A stretch of DNA of 64,000 nt, from contig NZ_LNBE01000004.1 of assembly GCF_001445655.1 (NCBI RefSeq), forward strand, positions 248,001 through 312,000. The letters run 5' to 3'. Positions 9,102-20,083 of this stretch are shown here, piece after piece. A program made the position numbers and the translations under genes. The stretch comes from Streptomyces roseifaciens (GTDB taxonomy: Bacteria > Actinomycetota > Actinomycetes > Streptomycetales > Streptomycetaceae). Every line of letters starts with the position of its first letter. Position 1 is the stretch's first letter. The notes beneath the pieces are model-generated. The model worked only from the letters and a program-made list of their open reading frames with translations. It did not search any database and was not told where the DNA came from.

Positions 9102-10775
9102 GTGAACAGTCAGAGCGTGGCCGTGGTCGAGGCGGCGCGAGCCGGGGACACGGCGGCACAGGACGAGCTCGTCGCCGCGTACCTGCCACTCGTCTACAAC
9201 ATCGTCGGCCGGGCCCTGGGCGGCCACGCCGACGTCGATGACGTGGTCCAGGAGACCATGCTCCGGGTCATCAACGGCCTCGGCGAGCTCCGCGACGCCG
9301 CCGCCTTCCGGTCCTGGCTCGTCGCCATCACCATGAACCAGATACGCAGCCACTGGCGGGAGCGCCCGGAGACTCCCGTCAGTGGCCTGCAGGAGGTCGC
9401 CGAAGTCCCCGACCCGGAGGCGGACTTCGTCGACATCACCATCGTCCGGCTCGGTCTGCAGGGGCAGCGCAAGGAGGTCGCCGAGGCCACGCGCTGGCTC
9501 GACGACGACGAGCAGACCGTGCTGTCCCTGTGGTGGCTGGAGGCCGCCGGCGAGCTGACGCGCGCCGAGGTCGCCGCCGCCCTCGACATGACCCCGCAGC
9601 ACGCGGCCGTCCGCATCCAGCGCACCAAGGCCCAGCTGGACACCGCCCGCGGCGTCGTCCGGGCCCTCGCCGCCCAGCCCGCCTGTTCGCAGCTCGGCGA
9701 CGTCGTCGCCTCCTGGGACGGCGCCCCCTCCGCCCTGTGGCGCAAGCGCGTCGCCCGCCACGTGCGCGGCTGTGGCCGCTGCGTCGGCGCGACGTCGGCC
9801 CTGGTCCCCGCCGAGGGGCTGCTCGTCGGCCTCGGCCTGGTGCCGCTGGGCGCCGGCCTGCTGGGCTGGTGGCGCGGCGGGTCGGTGCTGCAGACGCAGC
9901 AGGTGGCCCACGCGTCCCCGGCGGGATCCCCGGCCGGCGCCGGCGAAGGCACGCGTGCGGGCGCGCGCGTGGCCCGCCGCCGCGCGGGCAACGGCAACGG
10001 GGGCCACCGCGCGCGCCGCCCCCGCACCGCCAAGCGGGCCGCGGCCGGCGCCGCCGCCCTCGCCCTCCTCACGGGCGGCGTCCTCGGCGGCCTGTACCTC
10101 TTCACCGACTCGCCCGAGGAAACGTCCGTCTCCGCCAAGGACGGGCAGGCGCCGCAGAACCGGGTGAAGGCCCTCGACGCCGGCGCGTCCGTGCTGCCGT
10201 CCGCCGCCTCCCCGTCCGCCTCGGCGAGCGCGAGCGCCTCCGCCTCGGCCAAGCCGTCGGCGTCCGCGTCCGCCTCGTCCTCCGCCTCGCCCTCCGCGGA
10301 GCCGAGCCGGTCCGCCGCCTCCGCGAAGCCCTCGCCCGAGGCGAAGAGCGCGAGCCCGGCCAAGCGCGCCCCCAAATCCGCGAACCCCGGCGGCGGCTCG
10401 CTCGGCCAGCAGGTCACCGCCCTGGCCAACGCCGAGCGCGCCAAGGTCGGCTGCTCGCCGCTGACCGAGAACAGCAAGCTGGACGCCGCGGCCCAGGGCC
10501 ACTCCGACGACATGGCCGCCCGCAGCTTCTTCAACCACACCAACCCCGACGGCAAGGGCCCCGGCGAGCGCGTCACCGCCGCCGGCTACAACTGGAGCAC
10601 GTACGGCGAGAACATCGCCTACGGGCAGCAGTCGGCGTCCTCCGTCATGGACTCCTGGATGAAGAGCGACGGCCACCGCAAGAACATCCTCAACTGCTCC
10701 TTCAAGGAGATCGGCGTGGGCGTCAACCACGCCCCGGGCGGCCCCCGCTGGACCCAGGTCTTCGGCGCCCGCTGA
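9102..10775 (+). CDS. Sigma-70 (ECF-like) factor fused to zinc anti-sigma-like motif, membrane helix and extracellular CAP/SCP domain
   Basis: 557 residues from GTG 9102, preceded by gccggagaagg. Residues 20-85 are sigma region 2 (DVDDVVQETMLRV and an RSWLVAITMNQIRSHWRER helix); about 130-185 are region 4 with a helix-turn-helix (TRAEVAAALDMTPQHAAVRIQR). Next comes an H-x3-C-x2-C motif (H220, C224, C227), the signature of zinc-binding anti-sigma domains, then a hydrophobic stretch at about 240-255, a basic linker and a second hydrophobic helix at about 314-334. A Ser/Ala/Lys/Pro linker of some 90 residues leads to a C-terminal CAP/SCP domain (about 425-557; GENIAYG, SWMKSDGHRKNILN). This suggests a membrane-tethered sigma factor with an exported sensor or effector domain, an inference. 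The gene is monocistronic and convergent with sdhB. Confidence 0.9.
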   Translation: MNSQSVAVVEAARAGDTAAQDELVAAYLPLVYNIVGRALGGHADVDDVVQETMLRVINGLGELRDAAAFRSWLVAITMNQIRSHWRERPETPVSGLQEVAEVPDPEADFVDITIVRLGLQGQRKEVAEATRWLDDDEQTVLSLWWLEAAGELTRAEVAAALDMTPQHAAVRIQRTKAQLDTARGVVRALAAQPACSQLGDVVASWDGAPSALWRKRVARHVRGCGRCVGATSALVPAEGLLVGLGLVPLGAGLLGWWRGGSVLQTQQVAHASPAGSPAGAGEGTRAGARVARRRAGNGNGGHRARRPRTAKRAAAGAAALALLTGGVLGGLYLFTDSPEETSVSAKDGQAPQNRVKALDAGASVLPSAASPSASASASASASAKPSASASASSSASPSAEPSRSAASAKPSPEAKSASPAKRAPKSANPGGGSLGQQVTALANAERAKVGCSPLTENSKLDAAAQGHSDDMAARSFFNHTNPDGKGPGERVTAAGYNWSTYGENIAYGQQSASSVMDSWMKSDGHRKNILNCSFKEIGVGVNHAPGGPRWTQVFGAR

Positions 10776-10790
10776 CCCGGCCGCAGACCC

Positions 10791-10813
10791 GGCCGGCGGG
10801 CCGCCCGCCGGCC
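10791..10813. terminator. GC-rich hairpin between convergent genes
   Basis: Arms GGCCGGCGGGC (10791-10801) and its exact reverse complement (10803-10813) form a compact hairpin in the 45-base gap between the sigma/CAP stop and the sdhB stop. No U-tract, as is usual in Streptomyces; probably a bidirectional terminator. Confidence 0.6.
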
Positions 10814-10820
10814 CGTCGGC

Positions 10821-11572
10821 TCAGCGCCGTCGCCCGCCCTTGAGCGTGGCCCGCAGGTACTCGCGGTTCATCGCCCCGATCGCCGTGAGCGGGATGCCCT
10901 TGGGGCAGGCCACGGCGCACTCGCCGGTGTTCGTGCAGCCGCCGAAGCCCTGGTCGTCCATCGTGTCCACCATGTCCAGCACCCGGGACTCCCGCTCGGG
11001 GCCGCCCTGCGGGAGGACGTTGAGGTGGACGACCTTCGCGGAGGTGAAGAGCATCGCCGAGCCGTTGGGGCAGGCGGCCACGCACGCGCCGCAGCCGATG
11101 CACTCGGCGTGCTCGAAGGCGAGGTCGGCGACCGGCTTGGGCACGGGTGTGGCGTGGGCCTCGGGGGCGGAGCCGGTGGGGGCGGTGACGTAGCCGCCGG
11201 AGCCGATGATGCGGTCGAAGGCGGAGCGGTCGACGACCAGGTCCTTGACGACCGGGAAGGCCGCCGCCCGCCACGGCTCGACGTCGATGGTGTCGCCGTC
11301 GGCGAAGTGGCGCATGTGCAGCTGGCAGGTCGTGGTCCGCTCGGGCCCGTGCGCCTGCCCGTTGATGACCATGCCGCACGCGCCGCAGATGCCCTCGCGG
11401 CAGTCGTGGTCGAAGGCCACGGGCTCGTCGCCGGAGAGGATCAGCTCCTCGTTGAGGTGGTCGAGCATCTCCAGGAAGGACATGTCCTCGCTGATTCCCG
11501 TGACCCGGTAGGTGGTCATGGCGCCCGGCTCGCCGGCATTGCGCTGGCGCCAGATGCGCAGGGTGAGGTCCA

Positions 11573-11573
<1 letters not shown>
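10821..11573 (-). CDS. sdhB: Succinate dehydrogenase / fumarate reductase iron-sulfur subunit SdhB
   Basis: 250-residue electron-transfer subunit carrying electrons from the SdhA flavin to the membrane. Plant-type [2Fe-2S] ligands are in [10 protein letters not shown] plus the later TTTCQLH cysteine; ferredoxin-type clusters are in [15 protein letters not shown] and [15 protein letters not shown]. Starts at ATG 11573, whose A is shared with the sdhA stop (TAATG), so coupled translation is certain. Last gene of sdhC-sdhA-sdhB. The short subunits and single cytochrome subunit place it in the type-B/menaquinone-like SDH group common in actinobacteria as a second enzyme besides sdhCDAB. Confidence 0.96.
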
Positions 11574-13546
<1,973 letters not shown>

Positions 13547-13548
13547 GC

Positions 13549-14253
13549 TCAGCTCACGACTCCTGTCAGGACGCCCACGGGTACGGCTATGAAGCCGCAG
13601 GTCAGCACCAGCGCCAGCGCGTTGGCCAGGAACTTCAGCGCCCGGTCGCGGCGGGGGGAATTCGCCCCCAGCGTCTGGGCGGCGCTCCAGAAGCCGTGCC
13701 GGATGTGCAGCCCGAGGGCGAGCATCGCGGCGATGTAGAAGGCCGTGACGGCGGGGCGGTCGAGGGAGGCGACGAGGTTCTCGTAGGGGCGGCCCTCCTC
13801 GGCGTTGGGGTTGACCGTCAGCGTCGTCAGGTCGAGGACGTGCCAGACGATGAACAGCCCGAGGATCACGCCGCCCCAGCGCATGGTGCGGGTGGCGTAG
13901 CTCGCGCGCTGCCGCTTCCGTGCGTACTTCTGCGGGCGCGCGGCGAGGTCGCGGCGGCTGAGCTGGTACGCGGCCACGCCGTGCAGCACGACCGCCGTCC
14001 CGAGGGCGGCGCGGGCGATCCACAGGAACCACTCGTAGTGCAGGAAGGGTTCGCCGACGGTGCGGATCCAGTGCCCGTAGTGGTTGAACTCCCCGGCCCC
14101 GAAGAACACCTTCAGGTTGCCCACCACGTGGGCGACCAGGTACGCCAGCATGATCATGCCGGTGACCGCCATGACCGCCTTCTTGCCGACGGTCGAACGC
14201 CACACGGAGCCGATGAGGGACGGAGGACGGTCCGTCCGGGTCGCCAGTGCCAT
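13549..14253 (-). CDS. sdhC: Succinate dehydrogenase cytochrome b subunit SdhC (single large membrane anchor)
   Basis: 234-residue membrane protein with about five transmembrane helices (for example [59 protein letters not shown]). Conserved haem-ligand-type histidines occur in HVVGN, HGVAAY, WHVLDL and HIRHGFW, as in the di-haem cytochrome b558 of type-B enzymes. Anchors SdhAB and passes electrons to menaquinone. First gene of the operon, starting at ATG 14253, divergent from the LysR gene; the 76-base spacer holds a small palindrome. Confidence 0.94.
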   Translation of the reverse strand: MALATRTDRPPSLIGSVWRSTVGKKAVMAVTGMIMLAYLVAHVVGNLKVFFGAGEFNHYGHWIRTVGEPFLHYEWFLWIARAALGTAVVLHGVAAYQLSRRDLAARPQKYARKRQRASYATRTMRWGGVILGLFIVWHVLDLTTLTVNPNAEEGRPYENLVASLDRPAVTAFYIAAMLALGLHIRHGFWSAAQTLGANSPRRDRALKFLANALALVLTCGFIAVPVGVLTGVVS

Positions 14254-14312
14254 GGCACCGACGCTAGGCAGCGGCCGGTCGATCCGTCCAAGACATGATG
14301 AAGCTGGTTTCC

Positions 14313-14327
14313 ATAGGCTCGTCCTAT
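14313..14327. promoter_or_regulatory. Inverted repeat in the LysR-sdhC divergent region
   Basis: ATAGG-CTCGT-CCTAT, a perfect 5-5-5 dyad, ends three bases before the LysR ATG (14330) and 59 bases upstream of the sdhC start (14253). Position fits the autoregulatory recognition site of a LysR protein controlling itself and sdhCAB. The role is inferred. Confidence 0.45.
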
Positions 14328-14329
14328 CT

Positions 14330-15235
14330 ATGCTGCTGACCGTGCAACTCCAGCAGCTCCGCTACTTCGCGACCCTGGCCGAAGTCCGTCACTTCACCCG
14401 GGCCGCCGAGTCCCTGCACGTCGCCCAGCCGTCGCTGTCCCAGCAGATCCGCGCCCTGGAGCGGGAGCTGGGTGCGGAGCTCTTCCAGCGCGCCCGCGGC
14501 AACATCACCCTCACCGACGCCGGCGAGGCGCTGCTGCCGCTGGCCCGGAAGATCCTGGCCGACACCGAGACGGCCCGGCGCGAGGTGCAGGAGGTCGCCC
14601 AGCTGCGGCGCGGCCGGGTGCGCCTCGGCGCCCCGCCCAGCCTCTGCGCGAGCCTCGTCCCCGACGTCCTGCGGGCCTACCACGCCCGCTACCCGGGCAT
14701 CGAGCTCCTCGTCGACGAGGGCGGCTCCCAGGACCTCGTCCGCACCCTCGCCGCCGGCGGCCTCGACCTCGCCCTGATCATCACGCCCCTGGCCGTCGGC
14801 GCCCCGGCCCTCGCCACGACCGAGCTCCTGCGCGAGGACCTCGTCGTCGTCTCCGCCCCCGGCGAGCCCCCGCCCGTCCGGCGCCGCGCCCTGCGCGTGG
14901 CGGACCTGGAGGGCCTGCCCCTGGTGATGTTCCGCCACGGCTACGACCTGCGCGAGATCACCATGGCGGCCTGCCGCGCCGCCGGCTTCGAGCCGGTCTT
15001 CACCGTCGAGGGCGGCGAGATGGACGCGGTCCTCGGCTTCGTCCGCGCGGGCCTGGGCCTGGCGGTGGTCCCGGGCATGGTGGCGGCCCGCTCGGGCCTG
15101 CGGGTCACCCCCTTCGAGGGCACCCGCATGCGCCGCACGATCGCCCTGGCCCACCGCAAGGACGTCGCCCCGCCGCGCGCGGCGCGCGAGCTGCGGACGG
15201 TGCTGCTGGAGCACCTGGGGGCGGCGGAGGCCTGA
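14330..15235 (+). CDS. LysR family transcriptional regulator
   Basis: 301 residues from ATG 14330; GTG 14342 four codons later is an equally likely start because homologs typically begin at the QLQQLRYF segment. N-terminal winged helix (residues about 5-65: AEVRHFTRAAESLHVAQPSLSQQIRALERELGAELF in several short motifs), linker helix, then a periplasmic-binding-protein-like co-inducer domain (RLGAPPSLCASLVPDVLRAYH onward). Divergent from sdhCAB, so probably regulates it; the inducer is unknown. Convergent with the crcB cluster. Confidence 0.92.
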   Translation: MLLTVQLQQLRYFATLAEVRHFTRAAESLHVAQPSLSQQIRALERELGAELFQRARGNITLTDAGEALLPLARKILADTETARREVQEVAQLRRGRVRLGAPPSLCASLVPDVLRAYHARYPGIELLVDEGGSQDLVRTLAAGGLDLALIITPLAVGAPALATTELLREDLVVVSAPGEPPPVRRRALRVADLEGLPLVMFRHGYDLREITMAACRAAGFEPVFTVEGGEMDAVLGFVRAGLGLAVVPGMVAARSGLRVTPFEGTRMRRTIALAHRKDVAPPRAARELRTVLLEHLGAAEA

Positions 15236-15241
15236 GGCGGC

Positions 15242-15601
15242 TCAGCCCCACAGCCCCCGCCCCAGCGCCACCCCAGCGAAGGCCGCGCCCAGCCCGCACA
15301 CCACGCTCAGGACCGCGTTCGCCGCCGCGTACCCGCGGGCGCCCTCGCGGGTGAGGACCAGCGTCTCGTAGGAGAAGGTGGAGTACGTCGTGAGGGCGCC
15401 GCACAGGCCCGTACCCAGGAGCAGTTGCAGGTGGGAGGGCGCGGCGGTGGTGAGGACGCCCAGGATCAGGCTGCCCGCGACGTTCACGGTGAACGTGCCC
15501 CAGGGGAAGACCGAGTCGTGGCGCGACTGCACCGCACGGTCGGTGAGGTAGCGCAGGGGCGCGCCGGCCATCGCGCCGGCGACGACGAGGAGCCAGTTCA
15601 C
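15242..15601 (-). CDS. crcB: Fluoride ion channel CrcB/FluC (subunit 1)
   Basis: 119 residues, four transmembrane helices. FluC channels export fluoride as dual-topology dimers. Signatures: [12 protein letters not shown] near the N terminus, [16 protein letters not shown], and the fluoride-pore stretch [16 protein letters not shown]. Starts at GTG 15601, overlapping the stop of the DUF190 gene by GTGA. Third gene of crcB-DUF190-crcB; paired paralogs probably make a heterodimer. Confidence 0.93.
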   Translation of the reverse strand: MNWLLVVAGAMAGAPLRYLTDRAVQSRHDSVFPWGTFTVNVAGSLILGVLTTAAPSHLQLLLGTGLCGALTTYSTFSYETLVLTREGARGYAAANAVLSVVCGLGAAFAGVALGRGLWG

Positions 15602-15960
15602 GCGCCACCCTCCGGCGCGGGCTCCAGCCGCGGGACCTCGACGGGCTCCAGCGTGACCAGACGCTCCCCGGTGACCGCGCCCAGCAGCGGCAGGAACGCC
15701 CGTACGCGCTCCTCCGTGTCCACGATCACCACGGTCACCGGCAGGTCCTCACTCAGGGAGAGCAGCCGCGCGGTGTGGACGACGGACGAGGCGCCGTAGC
15801 CCTCGATCCCGCGGAAGACCGTCGCCCCCGCGAGCCCGGCGGCGTGCGCACGGTGCACGATCTCGGTGGACAGCGGGCGGTGCTCCCAGCGGTCCGACTC
15901 GGTGAGGAAGACGGTCAGGCGAAGCGCCCTGCCCCGGGGCCTCGCGCCCTGCGGCGTCAT
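15598..15960 (-). CDS. DUF190 domain-containing protein
   Basis: 120-residue soluble protein of the DUF190 (GlnB-like fold) family, recognised by [21 protein letters not shown], a [12 protein letters not shown] core and a [14 protein letters not shown] strand-helix. It sits between two crcB genes with four-base overlaps at both ends (ATGA upstream, GTGA downstream). DUF190 genes commonly accompany crcB; a regulatory or accessory part in fluoride export is inferred from that association only. Confidence 0.88.
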   Translation of the reverse strand: MTPQGARPRGRALRLTVFLTESDRWEHRPLSTEIVHRAHAAGLAGATVFRGIEGYGASSVVHTARLLSLSEDLPVTVVIVDTEERVRAFLPLLGAVTGERLVTLEPVEVPRLEPAPEGGA

Positions 15961-16433
15961 CGCGCACGCCTCCGCAGCAGGAACGCCTTCGTCGCCGTGG
16001 CCGCCACCAGGACCGTCGCCAGTGCGCCGGCGAGCGTGCCCGCCAGATACGCGAGTGCCGTCGCCACGTGCCCGCCCTCGATCAGCCGCTGGACGTCCAC
16101 CGTGTACGTGGAGAAGGTGGTGAACCCGCCGAGCACCCCCGTCCCGAGGAACGGCCGCAGCAGCCGGTGCGGCGCGGCGAGCTCGGCGATCACCGTCAGC
16201 AGCACCCCGATCAGGGCGCAGCCCACCACGTTGATCAGCAGGGTGGTCCAGGGGAAGGCACCGGCCGGCGTGGGCCACAGCAGCCCGGCGCCGTAGCGGG
16301 CGGCGGCCCCCGCGCCGCCTCCGAGGGAGACCGCGCAGACGACCGCGCCCTGTCCGCGTGTCACGGACGGGCGTCCCGGGGGAGTATGCGGGCGCGGGCC
16401 GCCGGTGACCGTCCCGGGCCGGGTCGTGCTCAC
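15957..16433 (-). CDS. crcB: Fluoride ion channel CrcB/FluC (subunit 2)
   Basis: 158 residues from GTG 16433. After an unconserved 25-residue N-terminal tail come four membrane helices with [34 protein letters not shown] and the pore motif [17 protein letters not shown]. Longer and divergent from the neighbouring crcB, consistent with a heterodimeric channel. First gene of the three-gene operon. A later internal start is possible. I looked for a fluoride riboswitch upstream and did not recognise one. Confidence 0.92.
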   Translation of the reverse strand: MSTTRPGTVTGGPRPHTPPGRPSVTRGQGAVVCAVSLGGGAGAAARYGAGLLWPTPAGAFPWTTLLINVVGCALIGVLLTVIAELAAPHRLLRPFLGTGVLGGFTTFSTYTVDVQRLIEGGHVATALAYLAGTLAGALATVLVAATATKAFLLRRRAR

Positions 16434-16490
16434 GGTCGTTTCCGCCTCCTCCGCGCAGGGCTCCCGCCGGGCCGCGCGGGCGCTCCCAGG

Positions 16491-17780
16491 CTACCCAGCG
16501 GCGGGCCCCGCCGCCCTCGCCGTCCCCGTCACCCCCACCGCCGCGAGGTAGGCGTCGGCCCGGTCCGCGTCCATGAACCAGTCCTGGAAGCCGGCCGGGT
16601 CCGCGTAGCCGTTGAGGTAGCGGTGCGCGACCTCGGGGTGGTGCGCCGCCGCCGACATGATGCGCTGCACGTGTTCCGGCGGGGGCCCCAGCAGCAGGTT
16701 GTTGAAGGCCGTCACGTGCCGGGCGTGCTCCCAGTACGCGGCGAACGTGCGCAGCATCCACGTGCGGTCGAAGGGCTGTTCGCCGTGGCCGGTGATCTCC
16801 TGCAGGTACCGGGCGGCGCAGCGGGCCGCGCTGTTGGCGCCCTGTCCGCCGATCGGGTCGTTGAGGACGACGGCGTCGGCCATGCCCAGGACGTACGCGT
16901 CCGGTGCGACCCGGGCGACGGGGTGGCGCACGACGGGGGTCACGGCGCCGGTGAGCGCGGCGCCGCCGTCGGTCGGCTCCATGCCCCGGCACAGCTCGTA
17001 CTCGCGGGGGAGCCGTCCGCGCAGCAGCTGCAGGGAGCGCTCCACCAAGGCGCCCGGCCCCGGCCGGTCGCCCCAGACGTCGAGGGGCCCGCCCGGCACC
17101 GCCTCCCACAGCAGCATCTCGCAGGGCCCGTCGAGCGTGAGGCCGTGCAGCACGTAGAACTCCCCGGCGCCGTCCACGGGGTTGATCCGCGCGTGCGGCC
17201 CGCCGAGGCCGTCCGGCCCGTGCGTGCCGCGCACGTAGCAGGCGGCGAGCGTCCGCTGCGGGCGGTCGTACGGGCTGTGCCGTCCGTCGCGCGCGAAGAT
17301 CTCCGCGAGGGGGCCGCGGCCGGTGGCGACGACCGTCAGGTCGTGGGCGGCGGCGATCCCCGGCAGGTCGTCCGGGCCCACCGTGCCGTACACGACGCGC
17401 CCGCCGCGCTCCTCGAACAGCTCCAGCCAGCCCGCCGTCTTCACCCGCTGGTCGACGGACTGCGCGGGCGCGTCGAGGGGGACGGTGACCCCGCCCCCGG
17501 GAGCGTGCGGCCCCTCGGTGACGGCCATCCGGATGGCCGTCATCCGGGGTGTCCGCGCCTCCCACCGGTTCAGCCCGGCGGCGCGCTCCAGGGCGAGGGC
17601 GGGGCCGAACATCGCCGGCGTGGAGAGGATGCGCCCGGCCCGCACCTCCGCGGGCCTGCGGGCGGCGTACAGCGTGACCTCGTAGGACTCCGCGGGCCCT
17701 TCCGGCGGCTTCTCCGGCCGCAGTCCCAGGGCCAGCTGCAGCCCCGCCTGACCCGCTCCGACCACTGCGATCCTGCGCAT
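16491..17780 (-). CDS. StyA-like FAD-dependent monooxygenase (styrene/indole monooxygenase family)
   Basis: 429 residues from ATG 17780. N-terminal Rossmann motif [17 protein letters not shown] (residues 4-20) with the glutathione-reductase fold; [11 protein letters not shown], the second nucleotide motif [35 protein letters not shown] and the FAD-phosphate segment [22 protein letters not shown] match the styrene monooxygenase oxygenase subunit family. Such enzymes epoxidise styrene or indole using FADH2 from a separate reductase; no StyB-type reductase gene is adjacent. Physiological substrate unknown. Monocistronic, with a 602-base region upstream. Confidence 0.85.
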   Translation of the reverse strand: MRRIAVVGAGQAGLQLALGLRPEKPPEGPAESYEVTLYAARRPAEVRAGRILSTPAMFGPALALERAAGLNRWEARTPRMTAIRMAVTEGPHAPGGGVTVPLDAPAQSVDQRVKTAGWLELFEERGGRVVYGTVGPDDLPGIAAAHDLTVVATGRGPLAEIFARDGRHSPYDRPQRTLAACYVRGTHGPDGLGGPHARINPVDGAGEFYVLHGLTLDGPCEMLLWEAVPGGPLDVWGDRPGPGALVERSLQLLRGRLPREYELCRGMEPTDGGAALTGAVTPVVRHPVARVAPDAYVLGMADAVVLNDPIGGQGANSAARCAARYLQEITGHGEQPFDRTWMLRTFAAYWEHARHVTAFNNLLLGPPPEHVQRIMSAAAHHPEVAHRYLNGYADPAGFQDWFMDADRADAYLAAVGVTGTARAAGPAAG

Positions 17781-18382
17781 CGCCGCCTCCGCGGGCCCGG
17801 AGGTCGCCTGCCGTGTGGTCCCGGTGCCGGGCCCCCACCCGTTGTAGCGGGGCGCGGCGCGCGCTGTACAGATGGCGTACGAATGCCGCACTGCCGTCCG
17901 GTGAGCGCACACCGGGCGGTCCGTGGGCGTCGTGCCGCCGCCCGTGCCGGCCCGGGGCGCGGCGCGCGGGCGCCATCATCGTCCGCGCCGCGCCGCACGC
18001 GTCCGGCACTGGCCTGATGGCGACGGTGCGGGGGACGGCTTCGGTGCAGGTCAGACGGGTGAATCGGAGGATGATACGACCGGTGGCCGGGGCAACGGCC
18101 CAGGACGGCCGGGCAGAGACAGCCGATTATGAGCCACGCGCGAGCCACCCTCGTACGCGCGCACGGGCCGCAAGCCGCCTTCTGAGCCTGCCCCGACCGG
18201 CCGGCCGGGCGGTCGAGAGTGCCATGAAGCAGGAGGGATGGCGCATTCCGGTATGGCAGGAAACCGTCGCTTCCCGAGCGTTCCCGTGGGCAGTCTTCTG
18301 GCCGGTCAGGCTCCGCCCCCGGGCGGGGCGCCCGCCCGGCAGGGTCGGTCGCAGGACCGAAACCGATCCAGGGAGGCACACG
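17781..18382. other. 602-base intergenic region without a convincing gene
   Basis: Lies between the divergent StyA-like (start 17780) and prenyl synthase-like (start 18383) genes. Short open frames exist but none has a ribosome site with family-like protein content. It should hold both promoters and possibly a long 5' leader for the downstream gene; a purine-rich ribosome site (gggaggcac, 18371-18379) precedes ATG 18383. Confidence 0.6.
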
Positions 18383-19351
18383 ATGACGACGCAACCCCAG
18401 CTGCCCCGCGCGGTGGCGCCCCGGGAGCCGGTTCCCCAGCTCCAGCGCGCCGGGATGCTCGACCGGGTCGAGAAACGGCTGCGCGGCCTCCTCAACGACG
18501 AGCACCGGCGCTGGCGCACCGCCGACGCGCGGGGCGCCGGCATCGTGGAGTCCCTCGCCGAACTCGTCGCCGTGGGGGCCGACCGGGTCCGCCCGGTCAT
18601 CCTCCTCACCGGCTATCTGGCGGCGGGCGGCGACCCGGAGGCGCCCGAGGCCGTCGAGGCCGCCGCCGCCCTCGAACTCCTCGACACCTGCACCCTCATC
18701 CGCAGCGACGTGCGCGACAACGCCGCCCTGCGCCGCGGCATCCCCACGCTGCACGTCAGCCGCGCCGCCGAGCACGAGCGCAACGGCTGGGCCGGCGAGC
18801 CCCGGCGCTTCGGCGAGTCCACCGCCACCCTGGCCGGCGACCTCTCCCTCTCGCTCGGCGACCGGCTCCCCGCCCGCCTGCCCGCCGCCGCGTGGCAGAT
18901 CTGGGACGACATGCGCACCGAGCGCGTGATCGGCACCTACGCACACGAGGCGATGGCCGCCGAATACCTCGACGACCCGTGGCCCGGGCGGTGCATATCG
19001 GGCTGCGACCGGGGCTGCACGGCGGGCTGGTACGCCCTGCGGCACCCCCTCCGGCTGGGCGCGGCGCTCGCCGGCCGGAGCGACCTCGACACCGCCTACG
19101 ACGCCTACGCCCGCTCGCTGCACGCCGCGTGGCGGCTGCGCGGCTTCCTCGACGGCGGCCCCGAGTACGACTGGGACGCGGAGCTGCTGCGGGAGATCCT
19201 CCTGGAGCGCGAGGAGCGCGGCATCGCCGAGCGCCTCATCCGCGAGCTGGTGGACCGGGCGTCGCGGACCGCGGCCTCCTCGCGGCTGGCCGACGGGTGG
19301 TGCGAGGAGCTGACGGCCTTCGCGGTGCGGATGGCGGCGGAGCGGGGGTAG
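18383..19351 (+). CDS. Polyprenyl synthetase-like protein with degenerate Asp-rich motifs
   Basis: 322 residues, all-helical, resembling trans-isoprenyl diphosphate synthases. The first-motif region reads LLDTCTLIRSDVRDNAALRRGIPTLH in outline: the RRGxPT-H block (R117-H124) is kept, but the canonical DDxxD is SDVRD (108-112), and the region where the second DDxxD is expected reads LDGGPEYD (256-263). Both metal-binding centres are therefore altered. A T-A pair after CDRGC and the GAALAG segment match the family fold. It may be a non-catalytic or re-purposed homolog, or use unusual metal ligands. Stands alone behind a long upstream region and before a chaplin gene. Start chosen for the ribosome site gggagg. 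Confidence 0.75.
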   Translation: MTTQPQLPRAVAPREPVPQLQRAGMLDRVEKRLRGLLNDEHRRWRTADARGAGIVESLAELVAVGADRVRPVILLTGYLAAGGDPEAPEAVEAAAALELLDTCTLIRSDVRDNAALRRGIPTLHVSRAAEHERNGWAGEPRRFGESTATLAGDLSLSLGDRLPARLPAAAWQIWDDMRTERVIGTYAHEAMAAEYLDDPWPGRCISGCDRGCTAGWYALRHPLRLGAALAGRSDLDTAYDAYARSLHAAWRLRGFLDGGPEYDWDAELLREILLEREERGIAERLIRELVDRASRTAASSRLADGWCEELTAFAVRMAAERG

Positions 19352-19639
19352 GCGGCGGCGGGGGTGGACGGCGGCGGGACGAGCGGGCGGCGTGGACGGT
19401 GGGGAGGCGCTGCGCCGTACGGGGAATTCCGCCCGGGAATTACCGCGGATTTCTGTGTGGCGTATGCATGGACGGGATCGCGGAAAGGACGGGCCGCCGG
19501 GGGAGAAAGGCGGTCACCCATCCGCACCATGTACGAAACCTTTGCGAGCACCGGGCGTTGAAAAGCACACCCCGGCCCTTACCGGTCGGGCGCCCCCCAG
19601 TTCGACCGAGCAAGATCAAGCAGCAAAGGTGTCTCCCCC

Positions 19640-19921
19640 ATGTCACGAATCGTCAAAACGGCTGCCCTGACCGCCACCGTCGGTGCGGCGCTCGCGGGTC
19701 TCGCCGGCCACGCGCTCGCCGACGCGGGCGCCAAGGGCGTGGCCGCCGGTTCCCCGGGCGTCATCTCGGGCAACGTCATCCAGGTCCCGATCCACGTCCC
19801 GATCAACCTCTGCGGCAACACGATCAACATCGTCGGACTGCTGAACCCCGCCTCCGGCAACACCTGCGTCAACGCCTCCGGTGGGCACGGCGGGTACGGG
19901 CACGGCGGGTACGGACACTAG
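19640..19921 (+). CDS. Short chaplin (hydrophobic aerial-hypha surface protein) with Gly-His-Tyr tail
   Basis: 93 residues. Sec signal peptide at 1-27 (cleavage after HALA), then one chaplin domain (about 36-78): GSPGVISGNVIQVPIHVP, NLCGNTINIVGLLNPASGN and TCVN, with the two conserved cysteines C58 and C76 that form the disulfide. Secreted chaplins assemble into amyloid fibrils that coat aerial hyphae and spores. Short chaplins usually end soon after CVN; here a GHGGYGHGGYGH tail follows. Monocistronic; expression is expected to be developmental (BldN-type control in the family), but I cannot assign its promoter. Confidence 0.95.
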   Translation: MSRIVKTAALTATVGAALAGLAGHALADAGAKGVAAGSPGVISGNVIQVPIHVPINLCGNTINIVGLLNPASGNTCVNASGGHGGYGHGGYGH

Positions 19922-20083
19922 GAGACGAAGGGCGGTCCCCGGGGTGCCCCCGCCCCGGGCCGCCGCCTCGGCGTGGCGCCCCGATCCCGTCGCGGGCGCC
20001 ACACCCGTTCTCCTCGAGGGCACCCGACGTGGATGTCGGATTTCCGCGAGATCCGGGGCGGGCCGTCCGCCAATACTGGCGGC

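Noticed and set aside
10200..10340. Tandem repeat of gcctc/gcgag units
   Set aside because: It is the in-frame Ser/Ala linker of the sigma/CAP fusion, a common flexible spacer, not a separate repeat element.
16434..16490. Fluoride riboswitch before the crcB operon
   Set aside because: The short leader lacks the conserved fluoride-aptamer pattern and is too small.
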